Assembly (NCBI GenBank): GCA_963924555.1
Contig: OZ004590.1
Span: 2,581,001-2,645,000 of the forward strand
DNA from: Crambe crambe
Lineage: Eukaryota > Porifera > Demospongiae > Poecilosclerida > Crambeidae
DNA: 64,000 nt
Reading direction: 5' to 3'
Positions 11,120 to 24,080 of the stretch are shown here, piece after piece. The notes under the pieces were generated by a model. That model did not search any database. It had not been told where the DNA came from and saw only the letters and a list, made by a program, of their open reading frames with translations. The stretch's first letter is position 1. Each line of letters begins with the position of its first letter. Made by a program: the position numbers and the translations under genes.

Positions 11120-11582
11120 GTAGGGTAGTAGCACGATTTTAAATAGCTACAATTGTTGCTAGGACATGAACTCTGCCAACCAACTTGTAAGGCACTAGTT
11201 GGCGAGCGAAGTGAGTCACTCTCTGGTCATGTCAACAGGAGCTTGAGATATATATATTATATATATATATGTATGTCAGAAAATTATCATTGCGTATGCG
11301 CTGAACCAATTGCTAAGCGACAACTTTAATGTTGATTAGCAAAAACTAATCTTGTGAATCTGACGATTAGCTACTATAGTATGGAGCCACCAAAGGCTAA
11401 AAAGAGAAAAAAGGAGACAGAGAAAGAGATAAGAACTGGGCTGGACGAAAGAAATGCATGTGCCCCTCCCACTGCATATCACACCCAATAATTTACAAAA
11501 AAAATTGTGTATGTGCATGAAGACATAACTTCACATTATCAACATTGCTTCGCTCGCCCAACAACGCTTTACAAGCGATTCC

Positions 11583-11583
<1 letters not shown>

Positions 11584-11647
<64 letters not shown>

Positions 11648-11648
11648 A
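11584..11648 (+). repeat. (AGT)n microsatellite
   Basis: About 21 tandem agt trinucleotides. They create a spurious valine-rich reading frame. Confidence 0.95.
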
Positions 11649-12030
11649 AACTGAAGGACCTCCACAGCATACAAATAAAACCTAAATTTAAAAGCACACA
11701 TGAGGCATACATTTTAGATATTGAGTAAGAGATTGTTGATCAGCTGGAGGTGTTAGCTAAGTATAGTAAAGTTAACAGTCTACATCAAGTTGCTAAGTGA
11801 GTAGGTAATGGTCGACAAACATGATGGTAGCATATTATTTCTTTGAGCAAGGGTTGTGTAGAAGCTAGCTACAATCTTGCTTCTGATCACTACTGGATGC
11901 ATAGTTCATGTAACAGATAACATAAACAGACATGATTGAATACTATAACTCTTGTGCATGTGTTGATAATACGTAGATAGCACAATATTAATAAAGTAAC
12001 TCTCATACGTAGCTCTATAATAACTTGTAG

Positions 12031-14252
12031 GAACTACTAACAAACTGAGAGATGAGAAGATAAAAGCTTCATCTATCAGAAGTAATTTGGTCATACCTGG
12101 TTGTGATATCGAGCTAATTGATGTTATAGGACAAGGTACAATGATTACGTTGCAGTAATTAAGCCTCTACTAAGGGCCCCTTTGTAACTTGCTCTGATTT
12201 CATGTTTATTAATCAGGTGAGTTTGGAATGGTATATAAAAGTTACCTCACAGGCTGGCAAGGAAGGACTACAGCAGAAATTGTAGCTGTCAAGACACTGA
12301 AAAGTACATAGCTAAACTATTTTTACAAGCTTTTTTTAAATCATATTTATTGTACTTAACAAACCCAGATTTGAATTATACTTCGAAAGATACTGAAGAC
12401 CTGATGGCAGAATGTGAAACGATGATGTTATTCAAACATCCAAATGTGATGAGTTTGATTGGAGTGTGTTTTGACTCAGGAGAAATGCCATATATCGTCA
12501 TGCCCCTTATGGGAAATGGCAGTCTTCTGGCTTATTTAAAGAGAGAAAGACCCCACCTTAGTGTAACTGAAGAGGCTGGAAATGAAGTGGTATGTCAAAG
12601 ATAATGATTTCAAACTTCTTCATTGCTCATTTGATAGATTAATGATGGCCAGAGGAAGTTACTATCAATATGTTATCAGATTGCCAAAGGGATGTGTTAC
12701 CTTGCAAATCAGAAGTTCATCCATCGTGACCTGGCTGCTCGCAACTGCATGTACAGTGTAACCTGTAACCTATAAGTAACAGTCATTAAAGATTATGTTA
12801 TTAGTAATGGATTCACTCTCCACAAAATAGCTATGTGGCACCTGGTTATCCTATTAGTATTAACTCTAGCTAAGTGGTTTGCCACAAAATCCGTCGATGC
12901 TTGCTTGATCATACGTAGGGAGAGGAACTAACAATACTCATTTAATTAAGATAAAAAGACCATCATTTCAATTAACAGACTACTTATCTAGCAGCCCAGA
13001 ATAATTTGGCTAAAGCTGTCTGGATAATAAAGGTTGCACTGTACTTTAATTAGCTTTAATTGATGCCCCACTACATGGCTATTTAATTTTGTCTTTATGG
13101 AAATGCAGGATTGATGATCACTATGTGATCAAGGTGTGCGACTTTGGCTTGTCTGAAGATATATACTGCAAGAACTATTTCAGGGAGATGAGAAAGTCAG
13201 TGAAACTTCCTATCAAGTGGATGGCCTTAGAAAGTCTTCTGCAGAGGATCTTTTCTGAGAAATCTGATGTAGTGAGTATTCATAATACTATAATATCAGA
13301 TTTGTTCCAGCTGCAGATCTGTTGTGTAGCTACTCACTAGCTCTCCTGATTTTTTTTTCCTTCACAAATTTTAGACCCTGGCAAGAGCGTAGTGAGGGTA
13401 TATACTGCAAAAACAGAATTGTTATTTTAATAAACATAACAGTTAATTAAGACTAATCATCGTTGAAACAACCAAACAGTTTGTTGTATTCACCAAAAAT
13501 ATAGCGTCATTTTGACAGATTTCAAATGATTAATCTCACCTAACTAAGCAAGTTTGTTAAAATAACAATTTCGTTTTTGCAGTGTAACTACTAAGCAATA
13601 AGGGCCTAAGAAGTGTTGTTTCATACATAGCAATAGACACTGACAGTGAGTCGGAACAAATCTGCACCCTTAGGAACAAATCCATTGGGAATGCAAAAAT
13701 TCCTCTGGAATATAATTATAGCTACTCGTAGCAGATTTATTCTGGAGGAACTTCTGCACACCAGAATAAAGGAGGAACTAGCTATTTGTATTATTATCAT
13801 TACAGTGGTCTTATGGAGTGACCTGTTGGGAGGTGTTTAGCCTTGGTCACACCCCCTACCCTACTATTCATCCCTCTGCTCTGGTTGAATTCCTCCAAGA
13901 TGGAAAGAGACTGCCAAAACCAAAGAATACAAGTTGCACCTTTCAAGTGTAAGTGTTGTGACATATAGCTACATAGCATGATTAACTAGTTATTGTGCTA
14001 TTAATTTTGTTTGTGCCAATGAATGTGTTTTGCTATTATTGAGTGTAAACTGAAAAAAGTGATAGCTAACACAAAATAAAATCACACCGATGGTAGCTAA
14101 TCTATTCTTTCAGGTATGATCTTATGAATCAATGTTGGAATGAATCACCCAAAGATCGTCCCTCTTTTAAAGATCTGATTCGAGACATTGAGTCCTTACT
14201 GCAAGGAGTCTCTGGATTTATTGAATTATCCACTTTCTCCACTGAATCATAA
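12031..14252 (+). CDS. Receptor tyrosine kinase catalytic domain (RTK-A), seven exons
   Basis: Exons: 12031-12135, 12217-12303, 12369-12589, 12638-12756, 13109-13271, 13806-13948 and 14114-14252 (TAA at 14250). The kinase motifs appear in order: glycine loop GQGEFGMVY split across exons 1-2, VAVK lysine, alpha-C glutamate in MAECE, hinge [11 protein letters not shown], catalytic [12 protein letters not shown], an activation loop with [27 protein letters not shown] and [20 protein letters not shown] and PIKWMA are tyrosine-kinase signatures, so it should phosphorylate tyrosines after receptor activation at the membrane. All key residues are present. The only oddity is the exon 4 donor: frame demands splicing after 12756, where the next bases are TG, not GT. 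It ends with a short ELSTFSTES tail. Confidence 0.85.
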
Positions 14253-14957
14253 CTGTAGACCTACTAAAAAGACTTGGAGATTATTATTTTAGACTGCATC
14301 CCTATTTCGTATTAGGAAGCTTTGTTAGTATTCTGTATAGCTAATTAGCTATGTAGCTATAATTATTTCATAATAATTATGTTATCAAGTTAGAGTATGT
14401 ATACATACGTACTAACTATTATATCATTGTTGTATTTTCTGTGATTCCCTATGAGCTTAGGTGTGTGTTATAAAACTTTCTCTGTATCATAAAATTAAAA
14501 TGTTACAATGAAGCTGAGAACAGTCTAATGCACCACTATAGCTAGATAACTGGAACTGTTGAAGAACAGTAACTTGACACAATATTATAATGAGGCAAGA
14601 ATTGATAGCTAGTTATTTATTATGATGTTAACATAAAACTAGCAGCCACTTATAATTATGCCCAAAGGCATCTTGTGTAGCTAGTTGACTGAGTTTTCAA
14701 TAGAGTAAGATTCCTTGGAGTAAGGAGGCAGGTAGCTATCTATACAATGGAGAGCTAGAGTACACAGTCAGAATGAAGTCAATGACCAGTAGAGTAAGTG
14801 GCTGAATGTATGAGCATTTGGATACATAGAAATGATTCTTTTCAGACTACCAGGCTGTATAGGACCAGGTGTACGTAGCTGGTAAGATGTATTTGAGGTG
14901 AATGCAGAATGGATTGGTCAAGTCGGTATTACTAATGTCCAGTGTACCATTAATTTT
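14253..14957 (+). other. 3' flank of RTK-A, no gene seen
   Basis: An AT-rich stretch with many stops and no convincing coding frame. It probably contains the 3' UTR of RTK-A. Confidence 0.5.
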
Positions 14958-15130
14958 GTTGCACAGATGACAGTATAGATTAATCAGAGAAAGCATACAC
15001 AGCATAATTATGGTATACAACTCAAGTCCCATGATACAACATGACACAACATGACATCACATTAGTTACTAATAGCTAACTACATGATTACACAAGTATA
15101 ACAGTACATAGTACAAAAGGTCTCACTACA
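14958..15130 (-). repeat. 3' LTR of the gypsy-like element (approximate outer edge)
   Basis: Read on the minus strand it starts TGTAGTGAGACC directly after a purine tract (GAAGAGGGGAGA, 15131-15142) that fits a polypurine tract. It matches the LTR at 17999-18185 for most of its length. The outer edge is diverged, so 14958 is approximate. Confidence 0.65.
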
Positions 15131-15140
15131 TCTCCCCTCT

Positions 15141-17335
15141 TCAAGTCCAACTTGAATCGTAATATTGAGGAAGATGGCGGATTCGTGTGCTCCTACGTAG
15201 AGGAGGGTCAGCTTGGAGTTCAGTTGTCTCCAATTGAGTATTTGTTGCAAGTATAGTTGGCTCTATAATCTCTGATCGAATAACAGCTGGTTCTGAGTCA
15301 GATGATTTCAGTTCTGGATCAACTTCTGGGACTTCTAGTAGTTCTTGATCCAATTCGTCCGAACTCTCATCATTATTCTCTTGTAATGATAATGGCAATG
15401 GAATTAAATCCTTTCTGCTTCTTCTTACAATGCTGCCATTCGAAGTGGATACTTCATAAGATCGTGGGGCTACTTCAGCGTTGACTTGTGCAGATACTCT
15501 CTGATCTTGAATCCAAACTCTGTCTCCAGGATTTAACTGAGAGCTGTTTCTCACACCATGATGATCATCAAAATTTCTCTTCTGTCCTTTTTGTCTCAAA
15601 TCCTCAGTGATGTAGCATCTGGAATGGTTGGCATTAGCTGTTCTCTTGTGATTGGAATGAGAGATTTTAGTTTTCTGCACATCAATAGTTCCGATGGACT
15701 GTATCCATTCTGAAGTGGTGTTGACCTGTATGCTAACAGAGCTAAAATATGGGTCATCCTCTTTTTTCAACAAGCTCTTGATTGTTGCAACGGCTCATTC
15801 CATTACTTCTTGGATAGTAAGGGCTGCTAGTAATGTGTTTAAATTGATAATTGTTGGAAAAATTTCGATAAGCTTCTGAACTGAATTGTGGTCCATTATC
15901 AGATATGACGACTTCTGGGATGTCATACCTAGCAAAAATGCTTTTAGTGTATATGTTGGATGACTGTGTCTGCTGAAGTGCCATTCAGGAGAGCAATCTC
16001 TATGAATCTGGAGTAGTAGTCAACTACTAACAAAATAATACGATCTTCGTTTGAACTCGAATAGGTCGGTTGCAACTTTCTTTTGATGGCATCAATGGCT
16101 GATCACGTGGTTTCTGTGAAATACAACATTCTTTGACTAAATCTTCGAAGTCCAAGGATATGCCTGGCCACCAAACAGATTGTCGAGCAAGTTCTCTGCA
16201 CTTCGTTATGCCTTGATGGCCAACATGTATCTTTTTGAGGATATCTTCACGCATTGAGGAAGGAATGATTATCCTGCTCAAGTCCAGAGGTTTTCTTGAA
16301 CTAGTAGATCACGAATGGTTTGCCAGATTGGGGATAAACTTTCCCATTTTGGTTCACCATTCCCAAAAAGCGGTGTATATCTCCCACATTTCTTGGTAGT
16401 GGGACTTCTCAAATGGCAGTGACTTTATCTGGATCAGCCTGGATTCCTTCTTTGTTCACCACTTGGCCCCGAAACGTGACTTGGTCTTTGTTGAATTGAC
16501 ATTTTTCTCTATTTAAGTCAATCCTGACTCAGCTAATCTTTGGAGAACGTTCTGTAGGCATTGGTCATGTTCTTCTTGGGTTTTTCCATGAACAAGAATA
16601 TCATCCATCATGCACACCACTCCGTCTAGGCCCTGTAGAATTCCTGACATACGATGCTGGAAATGTTTGGGAGCTGACGTAATTCCAAATGGAAGGCGGT
16701 TAAATCAATATCAGCCAAAAGGAGTAATAAATGTAGCGAGCAGAGACGATTCATTTGCTAATGGAATCTGCCAAAAACCTGAGTTGGTTTGAAAATACTT
16801 TGGCTCCTGCTATGTAGTTGGGCCAGGATCTGCTCTACTGCTGGTAGGATATGTTTCTCTCTGCGCACACACCGATTCAACTTGGTTAAGTCCACACAGA
16901 TTCTCATTTTTCCACCTGTTTTTGGGACTACCACCATCCCAGAGCACCACTCTGTAGGTTCTGTGACTGGTGTGATGACTCCATCCTTTGCAACTCCTTT
17001 TGAACTGCTTCCATCAATGGCATTGGGACTCTCCGAGGAGTAGTGAGGACATATAAGGCTCAGTTCCATTTTTCAACTTGATTGTGTAGTTTCCTTCCAA
17101 TTTGCCAAGTCCTTGAAAGAGATGTGAAAATTTCTGCACTGGATCGTGGTGATCTTTGGCCAATGTTATTGATTCGTGCTAATAACTCCAAGTTTTCAAT
17201 TGCTGGTCGTCCAAGGAGAGGTCTGTAGAGATTCTTCACCACATAGAGACTCTGATCAGTTTTCTTGTCACCTCTTTTCAGTATTGCTGTGAATTTTCCA
17301 AGGACTGGAAGGTTACTATTTCCTGGTGATGACAA
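15141..17335 (-). pseudogene. Ty3/gypsy pol remnants (protease to integrase), broken
   Basis: Read right to left on the minus strand, frames carry a protease-like/linker region (17060-17335), reverse transcriptase (MRICVDLTKLN at 16758-17069 and, in another frame near 16,590-16,620, CMMDDILVHG, the YxDD-type site), the integrase zinc-binding region (HVGHQGITKCRELARQ at 16027-16281), the integrase core (SDNGPQF and YYPRSNG at 15754-15984) and a C-terminal segment ending RRSTRIRHLPQYY (15141-15773). Frames shift between pieces and the RNase H segment is missing or very short, so the element cannot make a complete polyprotein. It is an old cellular retrotransposon copy. Confidence 0.8.
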
Positions 17336-17432
17336 TGGAGGACTTCTGATGGTTTTTATGCAAAGTTTTCGAAATTGTAGCTAGCTAGTTACCTCAGCTC
17401 CAGTGTCAATTTGAAATTTGGCAGGTGTGTCA

Positions 17433-17990
17433 TTAATCTTTACGGTAGCTTCCCAGGTGTCTTCTTTTGGATCTGTTGTGCAATTTTTCTGATAACTTGG
17501 CATTGCTTATCCCCACCACCAATCTGTCTCTGATAATCTCATCATGGAGGACACCATATGCGCAGTGTTCTGCCAGAGCATACAATGCAGTGATGAAGGA
17601 ATCGACTCCTTCACCTCTTTCTTGTTTCCTCATAGATTACATTTCAGTCAGATTTTGCCTTTACTCATTCATATGCTTTCTTATCATCTGCAGATAAATT
17701 TAGCGATCAGAAAATGCCATTGGCCTTGTCACCCATTGAATATATGAGAGTATTGACCTGTGCTTCCTCATCTTTGATATCCAACCCGGACGCTTTCCTG
17801 AATCGTTCAAAACGACGTACCCACTTTGGCCACTCATCTGCTAAAGGTCTCGGGAGGTGCTACTTGATAGGTTGTGGTTATCATCACATGGTCAGTCTTA
17901 GGCCTGACTGTTGGGGGGTCCACTGTTGCAGGAGTTGGGGTTGGCGATCTGGACATCTTAGGAATATTGTTTGTAGAGGTTTGACACCAC
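17433..17990 (-). pseudogene. Gypsy gag-like remnant
   Basis: The minus-strand frame at 17433-17633 (ERGEGVDSFITALYALAEHC) resembles the gag spacer of gypsy elements, where RQ..GESV..F...L..LA..C is common. Upstream gag sequence to about 17,990 is frameshifted. It lies between the 5' LTR/primer site and pol, as expected. Confidence 0.6.
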
Positions 17991-17998
17991 TGCCACCA

Positions 17999-18185
17999 TG
18001 TAGTATTAGGCAATTGCTCAGTAGATTAATTAAGATATAATAGAGAAAGCACACACAGCATATTATGGTATATAACTCAAGTCCCATGATACAACATGAC
18101 ACAACATGATATCACATCAGTTACTAATAGCTAACTACATGATTACACAAGTATAACAGTACATAGTACAAAAGGTCTCACTACA
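17999..18185 (-). repeat. 5' LTR of the gypsy-like element
   Basis: A 187-base repeat that starts TG and ends CA on the minus strand. It is followed immediately by TGGTGGCAGTGGTG, a plausible tRNA primer-binding site. The inner 150 bases match the other LTR closely. Confidence 0.7.
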
Positions 18186-18431
18186 AAGGAGGCATTGGTG
18201 TTGATATGATAATAGCTTCACTGATAGAGCTACATTCTGCAAAATAAATCAACTAGCTAATAGAAATTTAATAAGAAAAAACAAGCAGATTAATAAACCT
18301 AAGTAGCTAAATACTTCAGTTCTCAAGGTGAGTCATTGGAAAAATTCACAGCAACAGAAAGCAAATTAAAACACACATGTACCTACATTATTAAATGAAC
18401 ACTAGCTAATAGACAACATAACTACTCTCAC

Positions 18432-20040
18432 CAAATGTAACCTTTGAAGAAGAGCTATTCCCAGTAGTAGTGGTTATTTGAAATGTCAAGCTGTAGTTGG
18501 CATTAGCCTCCAGTCCACTGCTAACAATGAAAGAAAATGATAGAGTCTTGACTCAAAATAATGGGTACTCTTCTCATGTCATTTCGTCTGAGATTCAGAA
18601 TCAATGTGGCCATTTAGTAGTCAAAAACATGAGGAGGCTATTGTGGGTGTGCAAAGTTGAAGTGCATAGCTACCAACTGGCATATATCTACTTGATCTCA
18701 TGCACCTGGACAGTAATTCTGACCTCCGGATTTCTGCTTTTTGACAATTGAACTTGAGTGCTAATGTTACCAAATGGTCCAGGAACTATATACGTATGAA
18801 GGAGACACAGTGTATACCTAGCTAATATTGCTGGGGGAGGGAATTGGGAGGAGCAGGGAAGGGAGGAAGCTCATGTAGGCAAAATGCTAGCAATCCTGCC
18901 TTACTCAGCATGACTTCCCCTTTAAGACTTATGTATTGAATTGGTAGCCCAGAGATGATGGTTGCTGGTTCACTCTGTCCCAGGTCACTGTATGCTGAGA
19001 TCATGAAGGTAACAATTTGACAAGACTTCCCCACCATTCCAGAGGAGTTACTGTAAGAGTGGAATATGTTGGTAGTGCTGAAGGACTCAGTCCCTCGTGA
19101 CTTGACTGATGCGATAACCCTGGACCGCATGACCTTTCCAAGAAAAAGGCTCCTTCCACTCCAACAAGACTTTGTTCACACTGATGAAACAAACATTGAC
19201 ACCTGGAGGTGAAGGTGGACCTGCATTACAAACAACAGAAAACAAGAATTAAAAATTGATAACAACAACAAAAACAACCACTAATTATTAGTTACCAATT
19301 TTGAGGTATTGCTAATGGCACCTTGCCGGAATGAGGGAAATATCCTACACTGAACTTCTGTATTGTTATTCTGCAGTGATGCCAGAACAGTCAGAGTGAA
19401 TAATGTTCCATTACGCTCCACAGAAATCCCTCTCTCGCTGAGAAGTCCCCTTTCGTTAATTTTTCATGTATCATAACTGCCATCTGAGTTGTTGGGAAGT
19501 TCACCATCCAGTATAATGAAGTAGCACTGATGTCTGTCAAACAGGTGAAGGAGGCATTGATGTGAATAGGAGTGAAGCCATTATTATGCTCAGTGATTGT
19601 AGGCACTGCAATAACAATAAAAAACTAAACAACAAAACGAAAACAACCCCAAAACAACAAAAAATAAAACCTCATAACATAGTAACAAAACCCTGATGAA
19701 GGCTAGAGTATTCTGGTCGAAACGTTGGTGGTTTGTTTCATAAGCTAATTTTATGAGAACTAATTCTATTGAAAACATATATTATTCTGAACTGCTGTGG
19801 CAGGATTACATCCACTGCTCCATCCAAGATTGGTCTAGCTTCCTCATCTCCAACGAGAAGACTGAACTCAAAGGATGAACCGAACTGACCAACTGTAATG
19901 AGATAATCCATTAATTGGGCTATATAGCTGCTGCTCAGGGGCAGAAACACCACAATGTTACAAAAGTGGGGAAGGAGGCTGGTGACACATAACCACGCTT
20001 GTTTTCTGGATGCTAGCAAAAGTGATAGTGTGACAAGGAA
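18432..20040 (-). pseudogene. Decayed FN3 / Ig-like receptor exons
   Basis: On the minus strand, 18920-19222 reads like an FN3 domain (GPPSPPGVNV, VLLEWKEPF, then after a frameshift CQIVTFMISAYSDLGQSEPA). 19310-19610 reads like an Ig-type domain (INASFTCLTDISATSLYWMV, frameshift, LFTLTVLASLQNNNTEVQC). 18432-18780 has FN3-like ends (GPFGNISTQV and NYSLTFQITTTT) with several stops. 19790-19960 has an open segment (FEFSLLVGDEEARPILDG) of unknown type. The frameshifts inside domains argue for a dead gene, perhaps the ectodomain of a third receptor copy cut by the adjacent gypsy insertion. Confidence 0.6.
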
Positions 20041-20322
20041 TTTACACTATAACTTGTGAAAAGTAACAATTTCTTTGACCAGTATCTCCTGAGATGCACA
20101 GTTCCTTCAACTGTTTCCAGCTATTTAGTAAACTTGCTAGCATTTTAATTAGAAACTTCAACAGAATTGAGCAAAAAATCAAATACATACTATATAAGAC
20201 ACACTCTATGAAGTTTTTAAAAAGGAAATGAATAATCATCTACATAGCTACACAGAATACTATAACAATGCCTACATAATGTGAAACAGCTAATCCAGTC
20301 CAAGTCCTATTGGTCTAGCTAG

Positions 20323-22873
20323 TTAAGATTCAGTTGAGAAAGTGGATAGCTCAATGTATCCAGAAACTCCTTGCAGTAAGTACTCAATTTCTTGAATCAA
20401 ATCTTTGAAAGAGGGACGATTTTCGGGTGATTCATTCCAGCACTGCTTCATCAGATTATACCTGAAAATTGTTACAATTTATGTTGAATTCCTTACTCTT
20501 CATTATACTAAACACACATTCCATTGTAGTCACTCAAAGGTATAGCTACATAGCTAGCTACATGATTACACACTTCATGGAGGATTGAATCCTTATTAGG
20601 CCTGAGGCTATTATGTGGGCATAATCGGTACTTCCATTCTGCTGGCATAATGTTGGCATAATAATTATGCATGTCTAGCTAATGCTGTACATGCACTATC
20701 TATAGTAGCATCTACGTGTGTATTTTCTTGGGCTGAGGCTGCACAAAAAGCTTCATTTAATGAACAGCAAGACAGTACCCTACAAGATTGCTTAGAATCA
20801 TCCCTTATGCTGCAGTACAACAAGCGTTGAACTTGAATTGCACATGCACACACTTTCATAATACTCATTCATCAAAAAAGTTTTGAGCATAATTTTGAGC
20901 ATAATAGGTAAAATTTTGGGGAATTGGTCAAAAGCATAATAGCCTCAGGCCTAATCCTTATATCCAAAGTACGTATGTATGCAACACTTACACTTGGAGG
21001 GTACAACTCGCATTCCTTGGTTTTGGGAGTCTCTCTCCACCTTCAAGGAACTCAACCAGAGCAGAGGGATGAATAGTAGGGTAGGGGATGTAACCAGGGC
21101 TGAACACCTCCCAACAGGTCACTCCATAAGACCACTGTAGCGATGATACCAATAGTTATTTCACTGACCCTCTTCCCCAATGTGAACTCACTACATCTGA
21201 CTTCTCAGTAAAGATCCTCTCCTGGAGACTTTCTAAGGCCATCCACTTGATAGGAAGACTCACTGATTCTCCTGTCTCCCTGAAATAGTCCTTGCTGTAT
21301 ATATCTTCAGAAAAACCAAAGTCACACACCTTGATCACATAGTGATCATCTATCCTGCATTTTCAAGAAATCATGAACACAACATCCTGGACATCATTAT
21401 AGTTACAGAAGTCGTTACAGTTGATCATATATATATATATATATTAGCTATCTGGACACTGTGGATAATTTTAATGGGATGATTCTGTTATATATATATA
21501 TATATATATCGAGAACAAGCAGCTCAAGGCTTAAGTCATGTATATGGAAGCAGAACGCCTCAGCAGGGTACTGTTATCTAGCTGCATGATGCTCATGAAA
21601 TACAATCATATAGACATGCTAAGTTTTAATCGTCTGATCATTGAATATTTTATGTATGCAGAGTTAGTTCCTCTACACTAATAGAAAGTGCAAAAATTAC
21701 CAAGCATGCAGTTGATTAATGCCAAATAATTATGTAGCTAGCTAATTATAATCAGGAGGATGCTCTGTACATGCAGTTGCGAGCAGCCAGGTCACGATGG
21801 ATAAGCTTCTTATCTGTAAGGTAGCACATCCCTTTGGCAATCTGAAAACATATTGATAGTAACTTCCTCTGGACATCATTAATCTGTACAATATATATAT
21901 ATACAGGGATATTATAGCACCCATTATCTATACTATGACATACCACTTCATTTCCAGCCTCTTCAGATACAGTAAGGTGGGAGTTTTCTCTCTTTAAATA
22001 AGTCAGAAGACTGCCATTTCCCATAAAGGGCATGACGATATATGGCATTTCTCCTGAGTCAAAACACACTCCAATCAAACTCATCACATTTGGATGTTTG
22101 AACCACATCATCTTTTCACACTCTGCCACCAGTTTTTCAGTATCCTTCGAAGTATAACTCAAATCTATGTAGAAATAAATGCTCTAAAATTAATTGGGTC
22201 ATTGTTGAATGATTTAGATAGCTTAATAATTTTTTCAGTAGCTTTCAGGTTCAACGTTGTCTATCTAAACAATGAAAATACAGTAGTTATGTACTTTTCA
22301 ATGTCTTGACGGCTACAACTTCTGCTATAGTCCTTCCTTGCCAGCCTGTGAGGTGGCTTTTATACACCATTCCAAACTCACCTTAATAATAACAAAATTA
22401 TGAAATCAGAGCAAGTTATAAAGGGGCCTTTAGCAGAAGCTTAATTACAGAGTAATCATAGTTCAGCTATAGCAAGTGCAACAAGCAAGCTGACTTTCAG
22501 GTCATGACTCATTGGAATTGCATTTATCTATATCCAACTACAATACCAACATTCATTTAAAGAACTTTCCTGGAGTTGTTAGGTTTCCAACTTGATGATA
22601 GCTAAGATTTTACTGTTGACTTAAGTAGCTAGCTATAAGTGTCTGTTTCAACTAAGGCATATTGCTGTATAGGAATTAAGTTGCCACAAAGCTAAAGCTT
22701 ATAGCATTATGCATATGCATGCATGGAGCTACTGATACCCTTGTCCTATCACATTATATGACTTGTACCTTGTCCTATAACATTAATTAGCTCAATATGA
22801 CGACCAGGTATGACCAGATTGCTTTTGATAAATGGAATTTTAATCCTCTCATTTCCCGGTCTGTTGATACTTA
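20323..22873 (-). CDS. Receptor tyrosine kinase catalytic domain (RTK-B), seven exons
   Basis: Minus-strand exons: 22769-22873, 22295-22381, 21944-22164, 21765-21883, 21192-21354, 20992-21134 and 20323-20461. Their lengths (105, 87, 221, 119, 163, 143, 139) equal those of RTK-A one for one. Motifs: VIGQG then [36 protein letters not shown] (followed by FSEDIY), [27 protein letters not shown] and [12 protein letters not shown], with the same ELSTFSTES tail. It is a complete-looking tyrosine kinase and a paralogue of RTK-A in convergent orientation. As in RTK-A, the HRD exon lacks a GT donor where the frame needs it (sequence AG then AG). A hAT-type MITE sits in the last intron. Confidence 0.85.
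20597..20953. mobile_element. hAT-type MITE in an RTK-B intron
   Basis: The ends TAGGCCTGAGGCTATTATG and CATAATAGCCTCAGGCCTA are perfect inverted repeats. They are flanked by an 8-bp direct repeat ATCCTTAT at 20589-20596 and 20954-20961. The 8-bp duplication and TAGG... ends are typical of hAT. It is non-coding and lies between the last two kinase exons. Confidence 0.85.
21424..21512. repeat. Two (TA)n tracts
   Basis: Alternating AT runs at about 21,425-21,445 and 21,489-21,510 within an RTK-B intron. Confidence 0.9.
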
Positions 22874-23657
22874 CTGCAATAAGTGATAATAGAGAAGTAG
22901 CTACACAATAGCTATAATAAGCAAATTCCATTCCATATCTAAATGTAATGATATTTCACTGCCACTGACCAATTGGCTTATTAATACACTTTTTTCAATT
23001 GTTTGCAGTGAAAAGGAGTGCAGTGATTGGCCAGATCCTAGCATGCATGTGAATGGTTGGTATATGGAGTCATTAATTTTTATCGATGGAAGAGACTAGC
23101 TATATGTACAGAATAGAAAGCTTTTTGCTTAGTCAAACATTAAAAAGTTTACCAACAAGAAGAATGGATGAGTACAATTGACCTACTGAAACTTACTCGA
23201 TAAACAGCAATATCTTATGAAGGGAAGACAGCATTTAACTACATGCTGTTCACTTGAATGTAATAATCATGCGATTGAATTGAATGATACACAAAGTAAT
23301 TAATACAGTTGGTTCATGTAGGAAGCTAACCTGTACCATGAAGCACTTATAAATAAGCCTACCAGACCTACAAACAACTGACAAACCCAAACTGCTGTAG
23401 AATTCAATTCTGCGCATGTGTAGACAAGGCGTTGAATAATGCCATTGAGTTGAATGCAGTTGAGTTGAATGCAGTTTTGGTTGTTGCAGGTGCTGAAGAT
23501 GCTATTTATGCTTAATGTAATTACCACGTAACAGTTATGTGCGTGTACTAATCAATTAAACATTATCAGGAAGAAACTAATTAAAAAGTAGCAAATTCAG
23601 GATGCAAACATCTTATAAGTGAAGATGTGTTTATTTAATTAACCTGAGTCCACTTAC
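22874..23657 (-). other. RTK-B intron
   Basis: Nothing recognised apart from a short imperfect direct repeat (gttgaatgcag, about 23,450-23,475). Confidence 0.5.
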
Positions 23658-23704
23658 CTGCATCTCTCTTAGGGACCTCAAGGGATACATCTTTATCACA
23701 TGAT
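23658..23704 (-). CDS. Juxtamembrane exon of RTK-B
   Basis: The minus-strand exon encodes ISCDKDVSLEVPKRDAG, between a cttttttag acceptor and a gtaagt donor. It corresponds to the RTK-A exon at 11,061-11,119, being four codons shorter. Confidence 0.7.
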
Positions 23705-24080
23705 CTAAAAAAAGTTATATGTATAGCTAATAAAGAACAGTGTAGCTACTGCTTGAGATTGGTAGGAAAGAAATGGGAGGCAGCACTAGCTAGATCAGAA
23801 CCATGATAAGCAAGTTACTGTCTTACATGTAGCTAGCCAGGATTATAATATTATTCATAGATTCCCCTGGCTATAGTACTCCTTTGATCAACTGCTATAC
23901 TATCCCAATTAGATGATGATAGCATCCATGCATCCAGTGTATGTGCTTACTGCATTAGCTATATAGCTATTTAAGCAAGGTTGAAATCTATTCCTGAAGA
24001 GAAGCTATAAAACTGAGTATACATATAACTATATTGGAAAAATAGAACATTCTGAGTCATGGGAATGTCAGTAAACTTAC

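Noticed and set aside
11507..11728. Open frame with a long poly-valine stretch
   Set aside because: The valines come from the (AGT)n microsatellite; the rest has no coding features.
14847..15047. Minus-strand frames starting MSCCIMGLELYTII here and at 17,884-18,102
   Set aside because: Both lie in the two LTRs of the gypsy-like element and are the same non-coding repeat.
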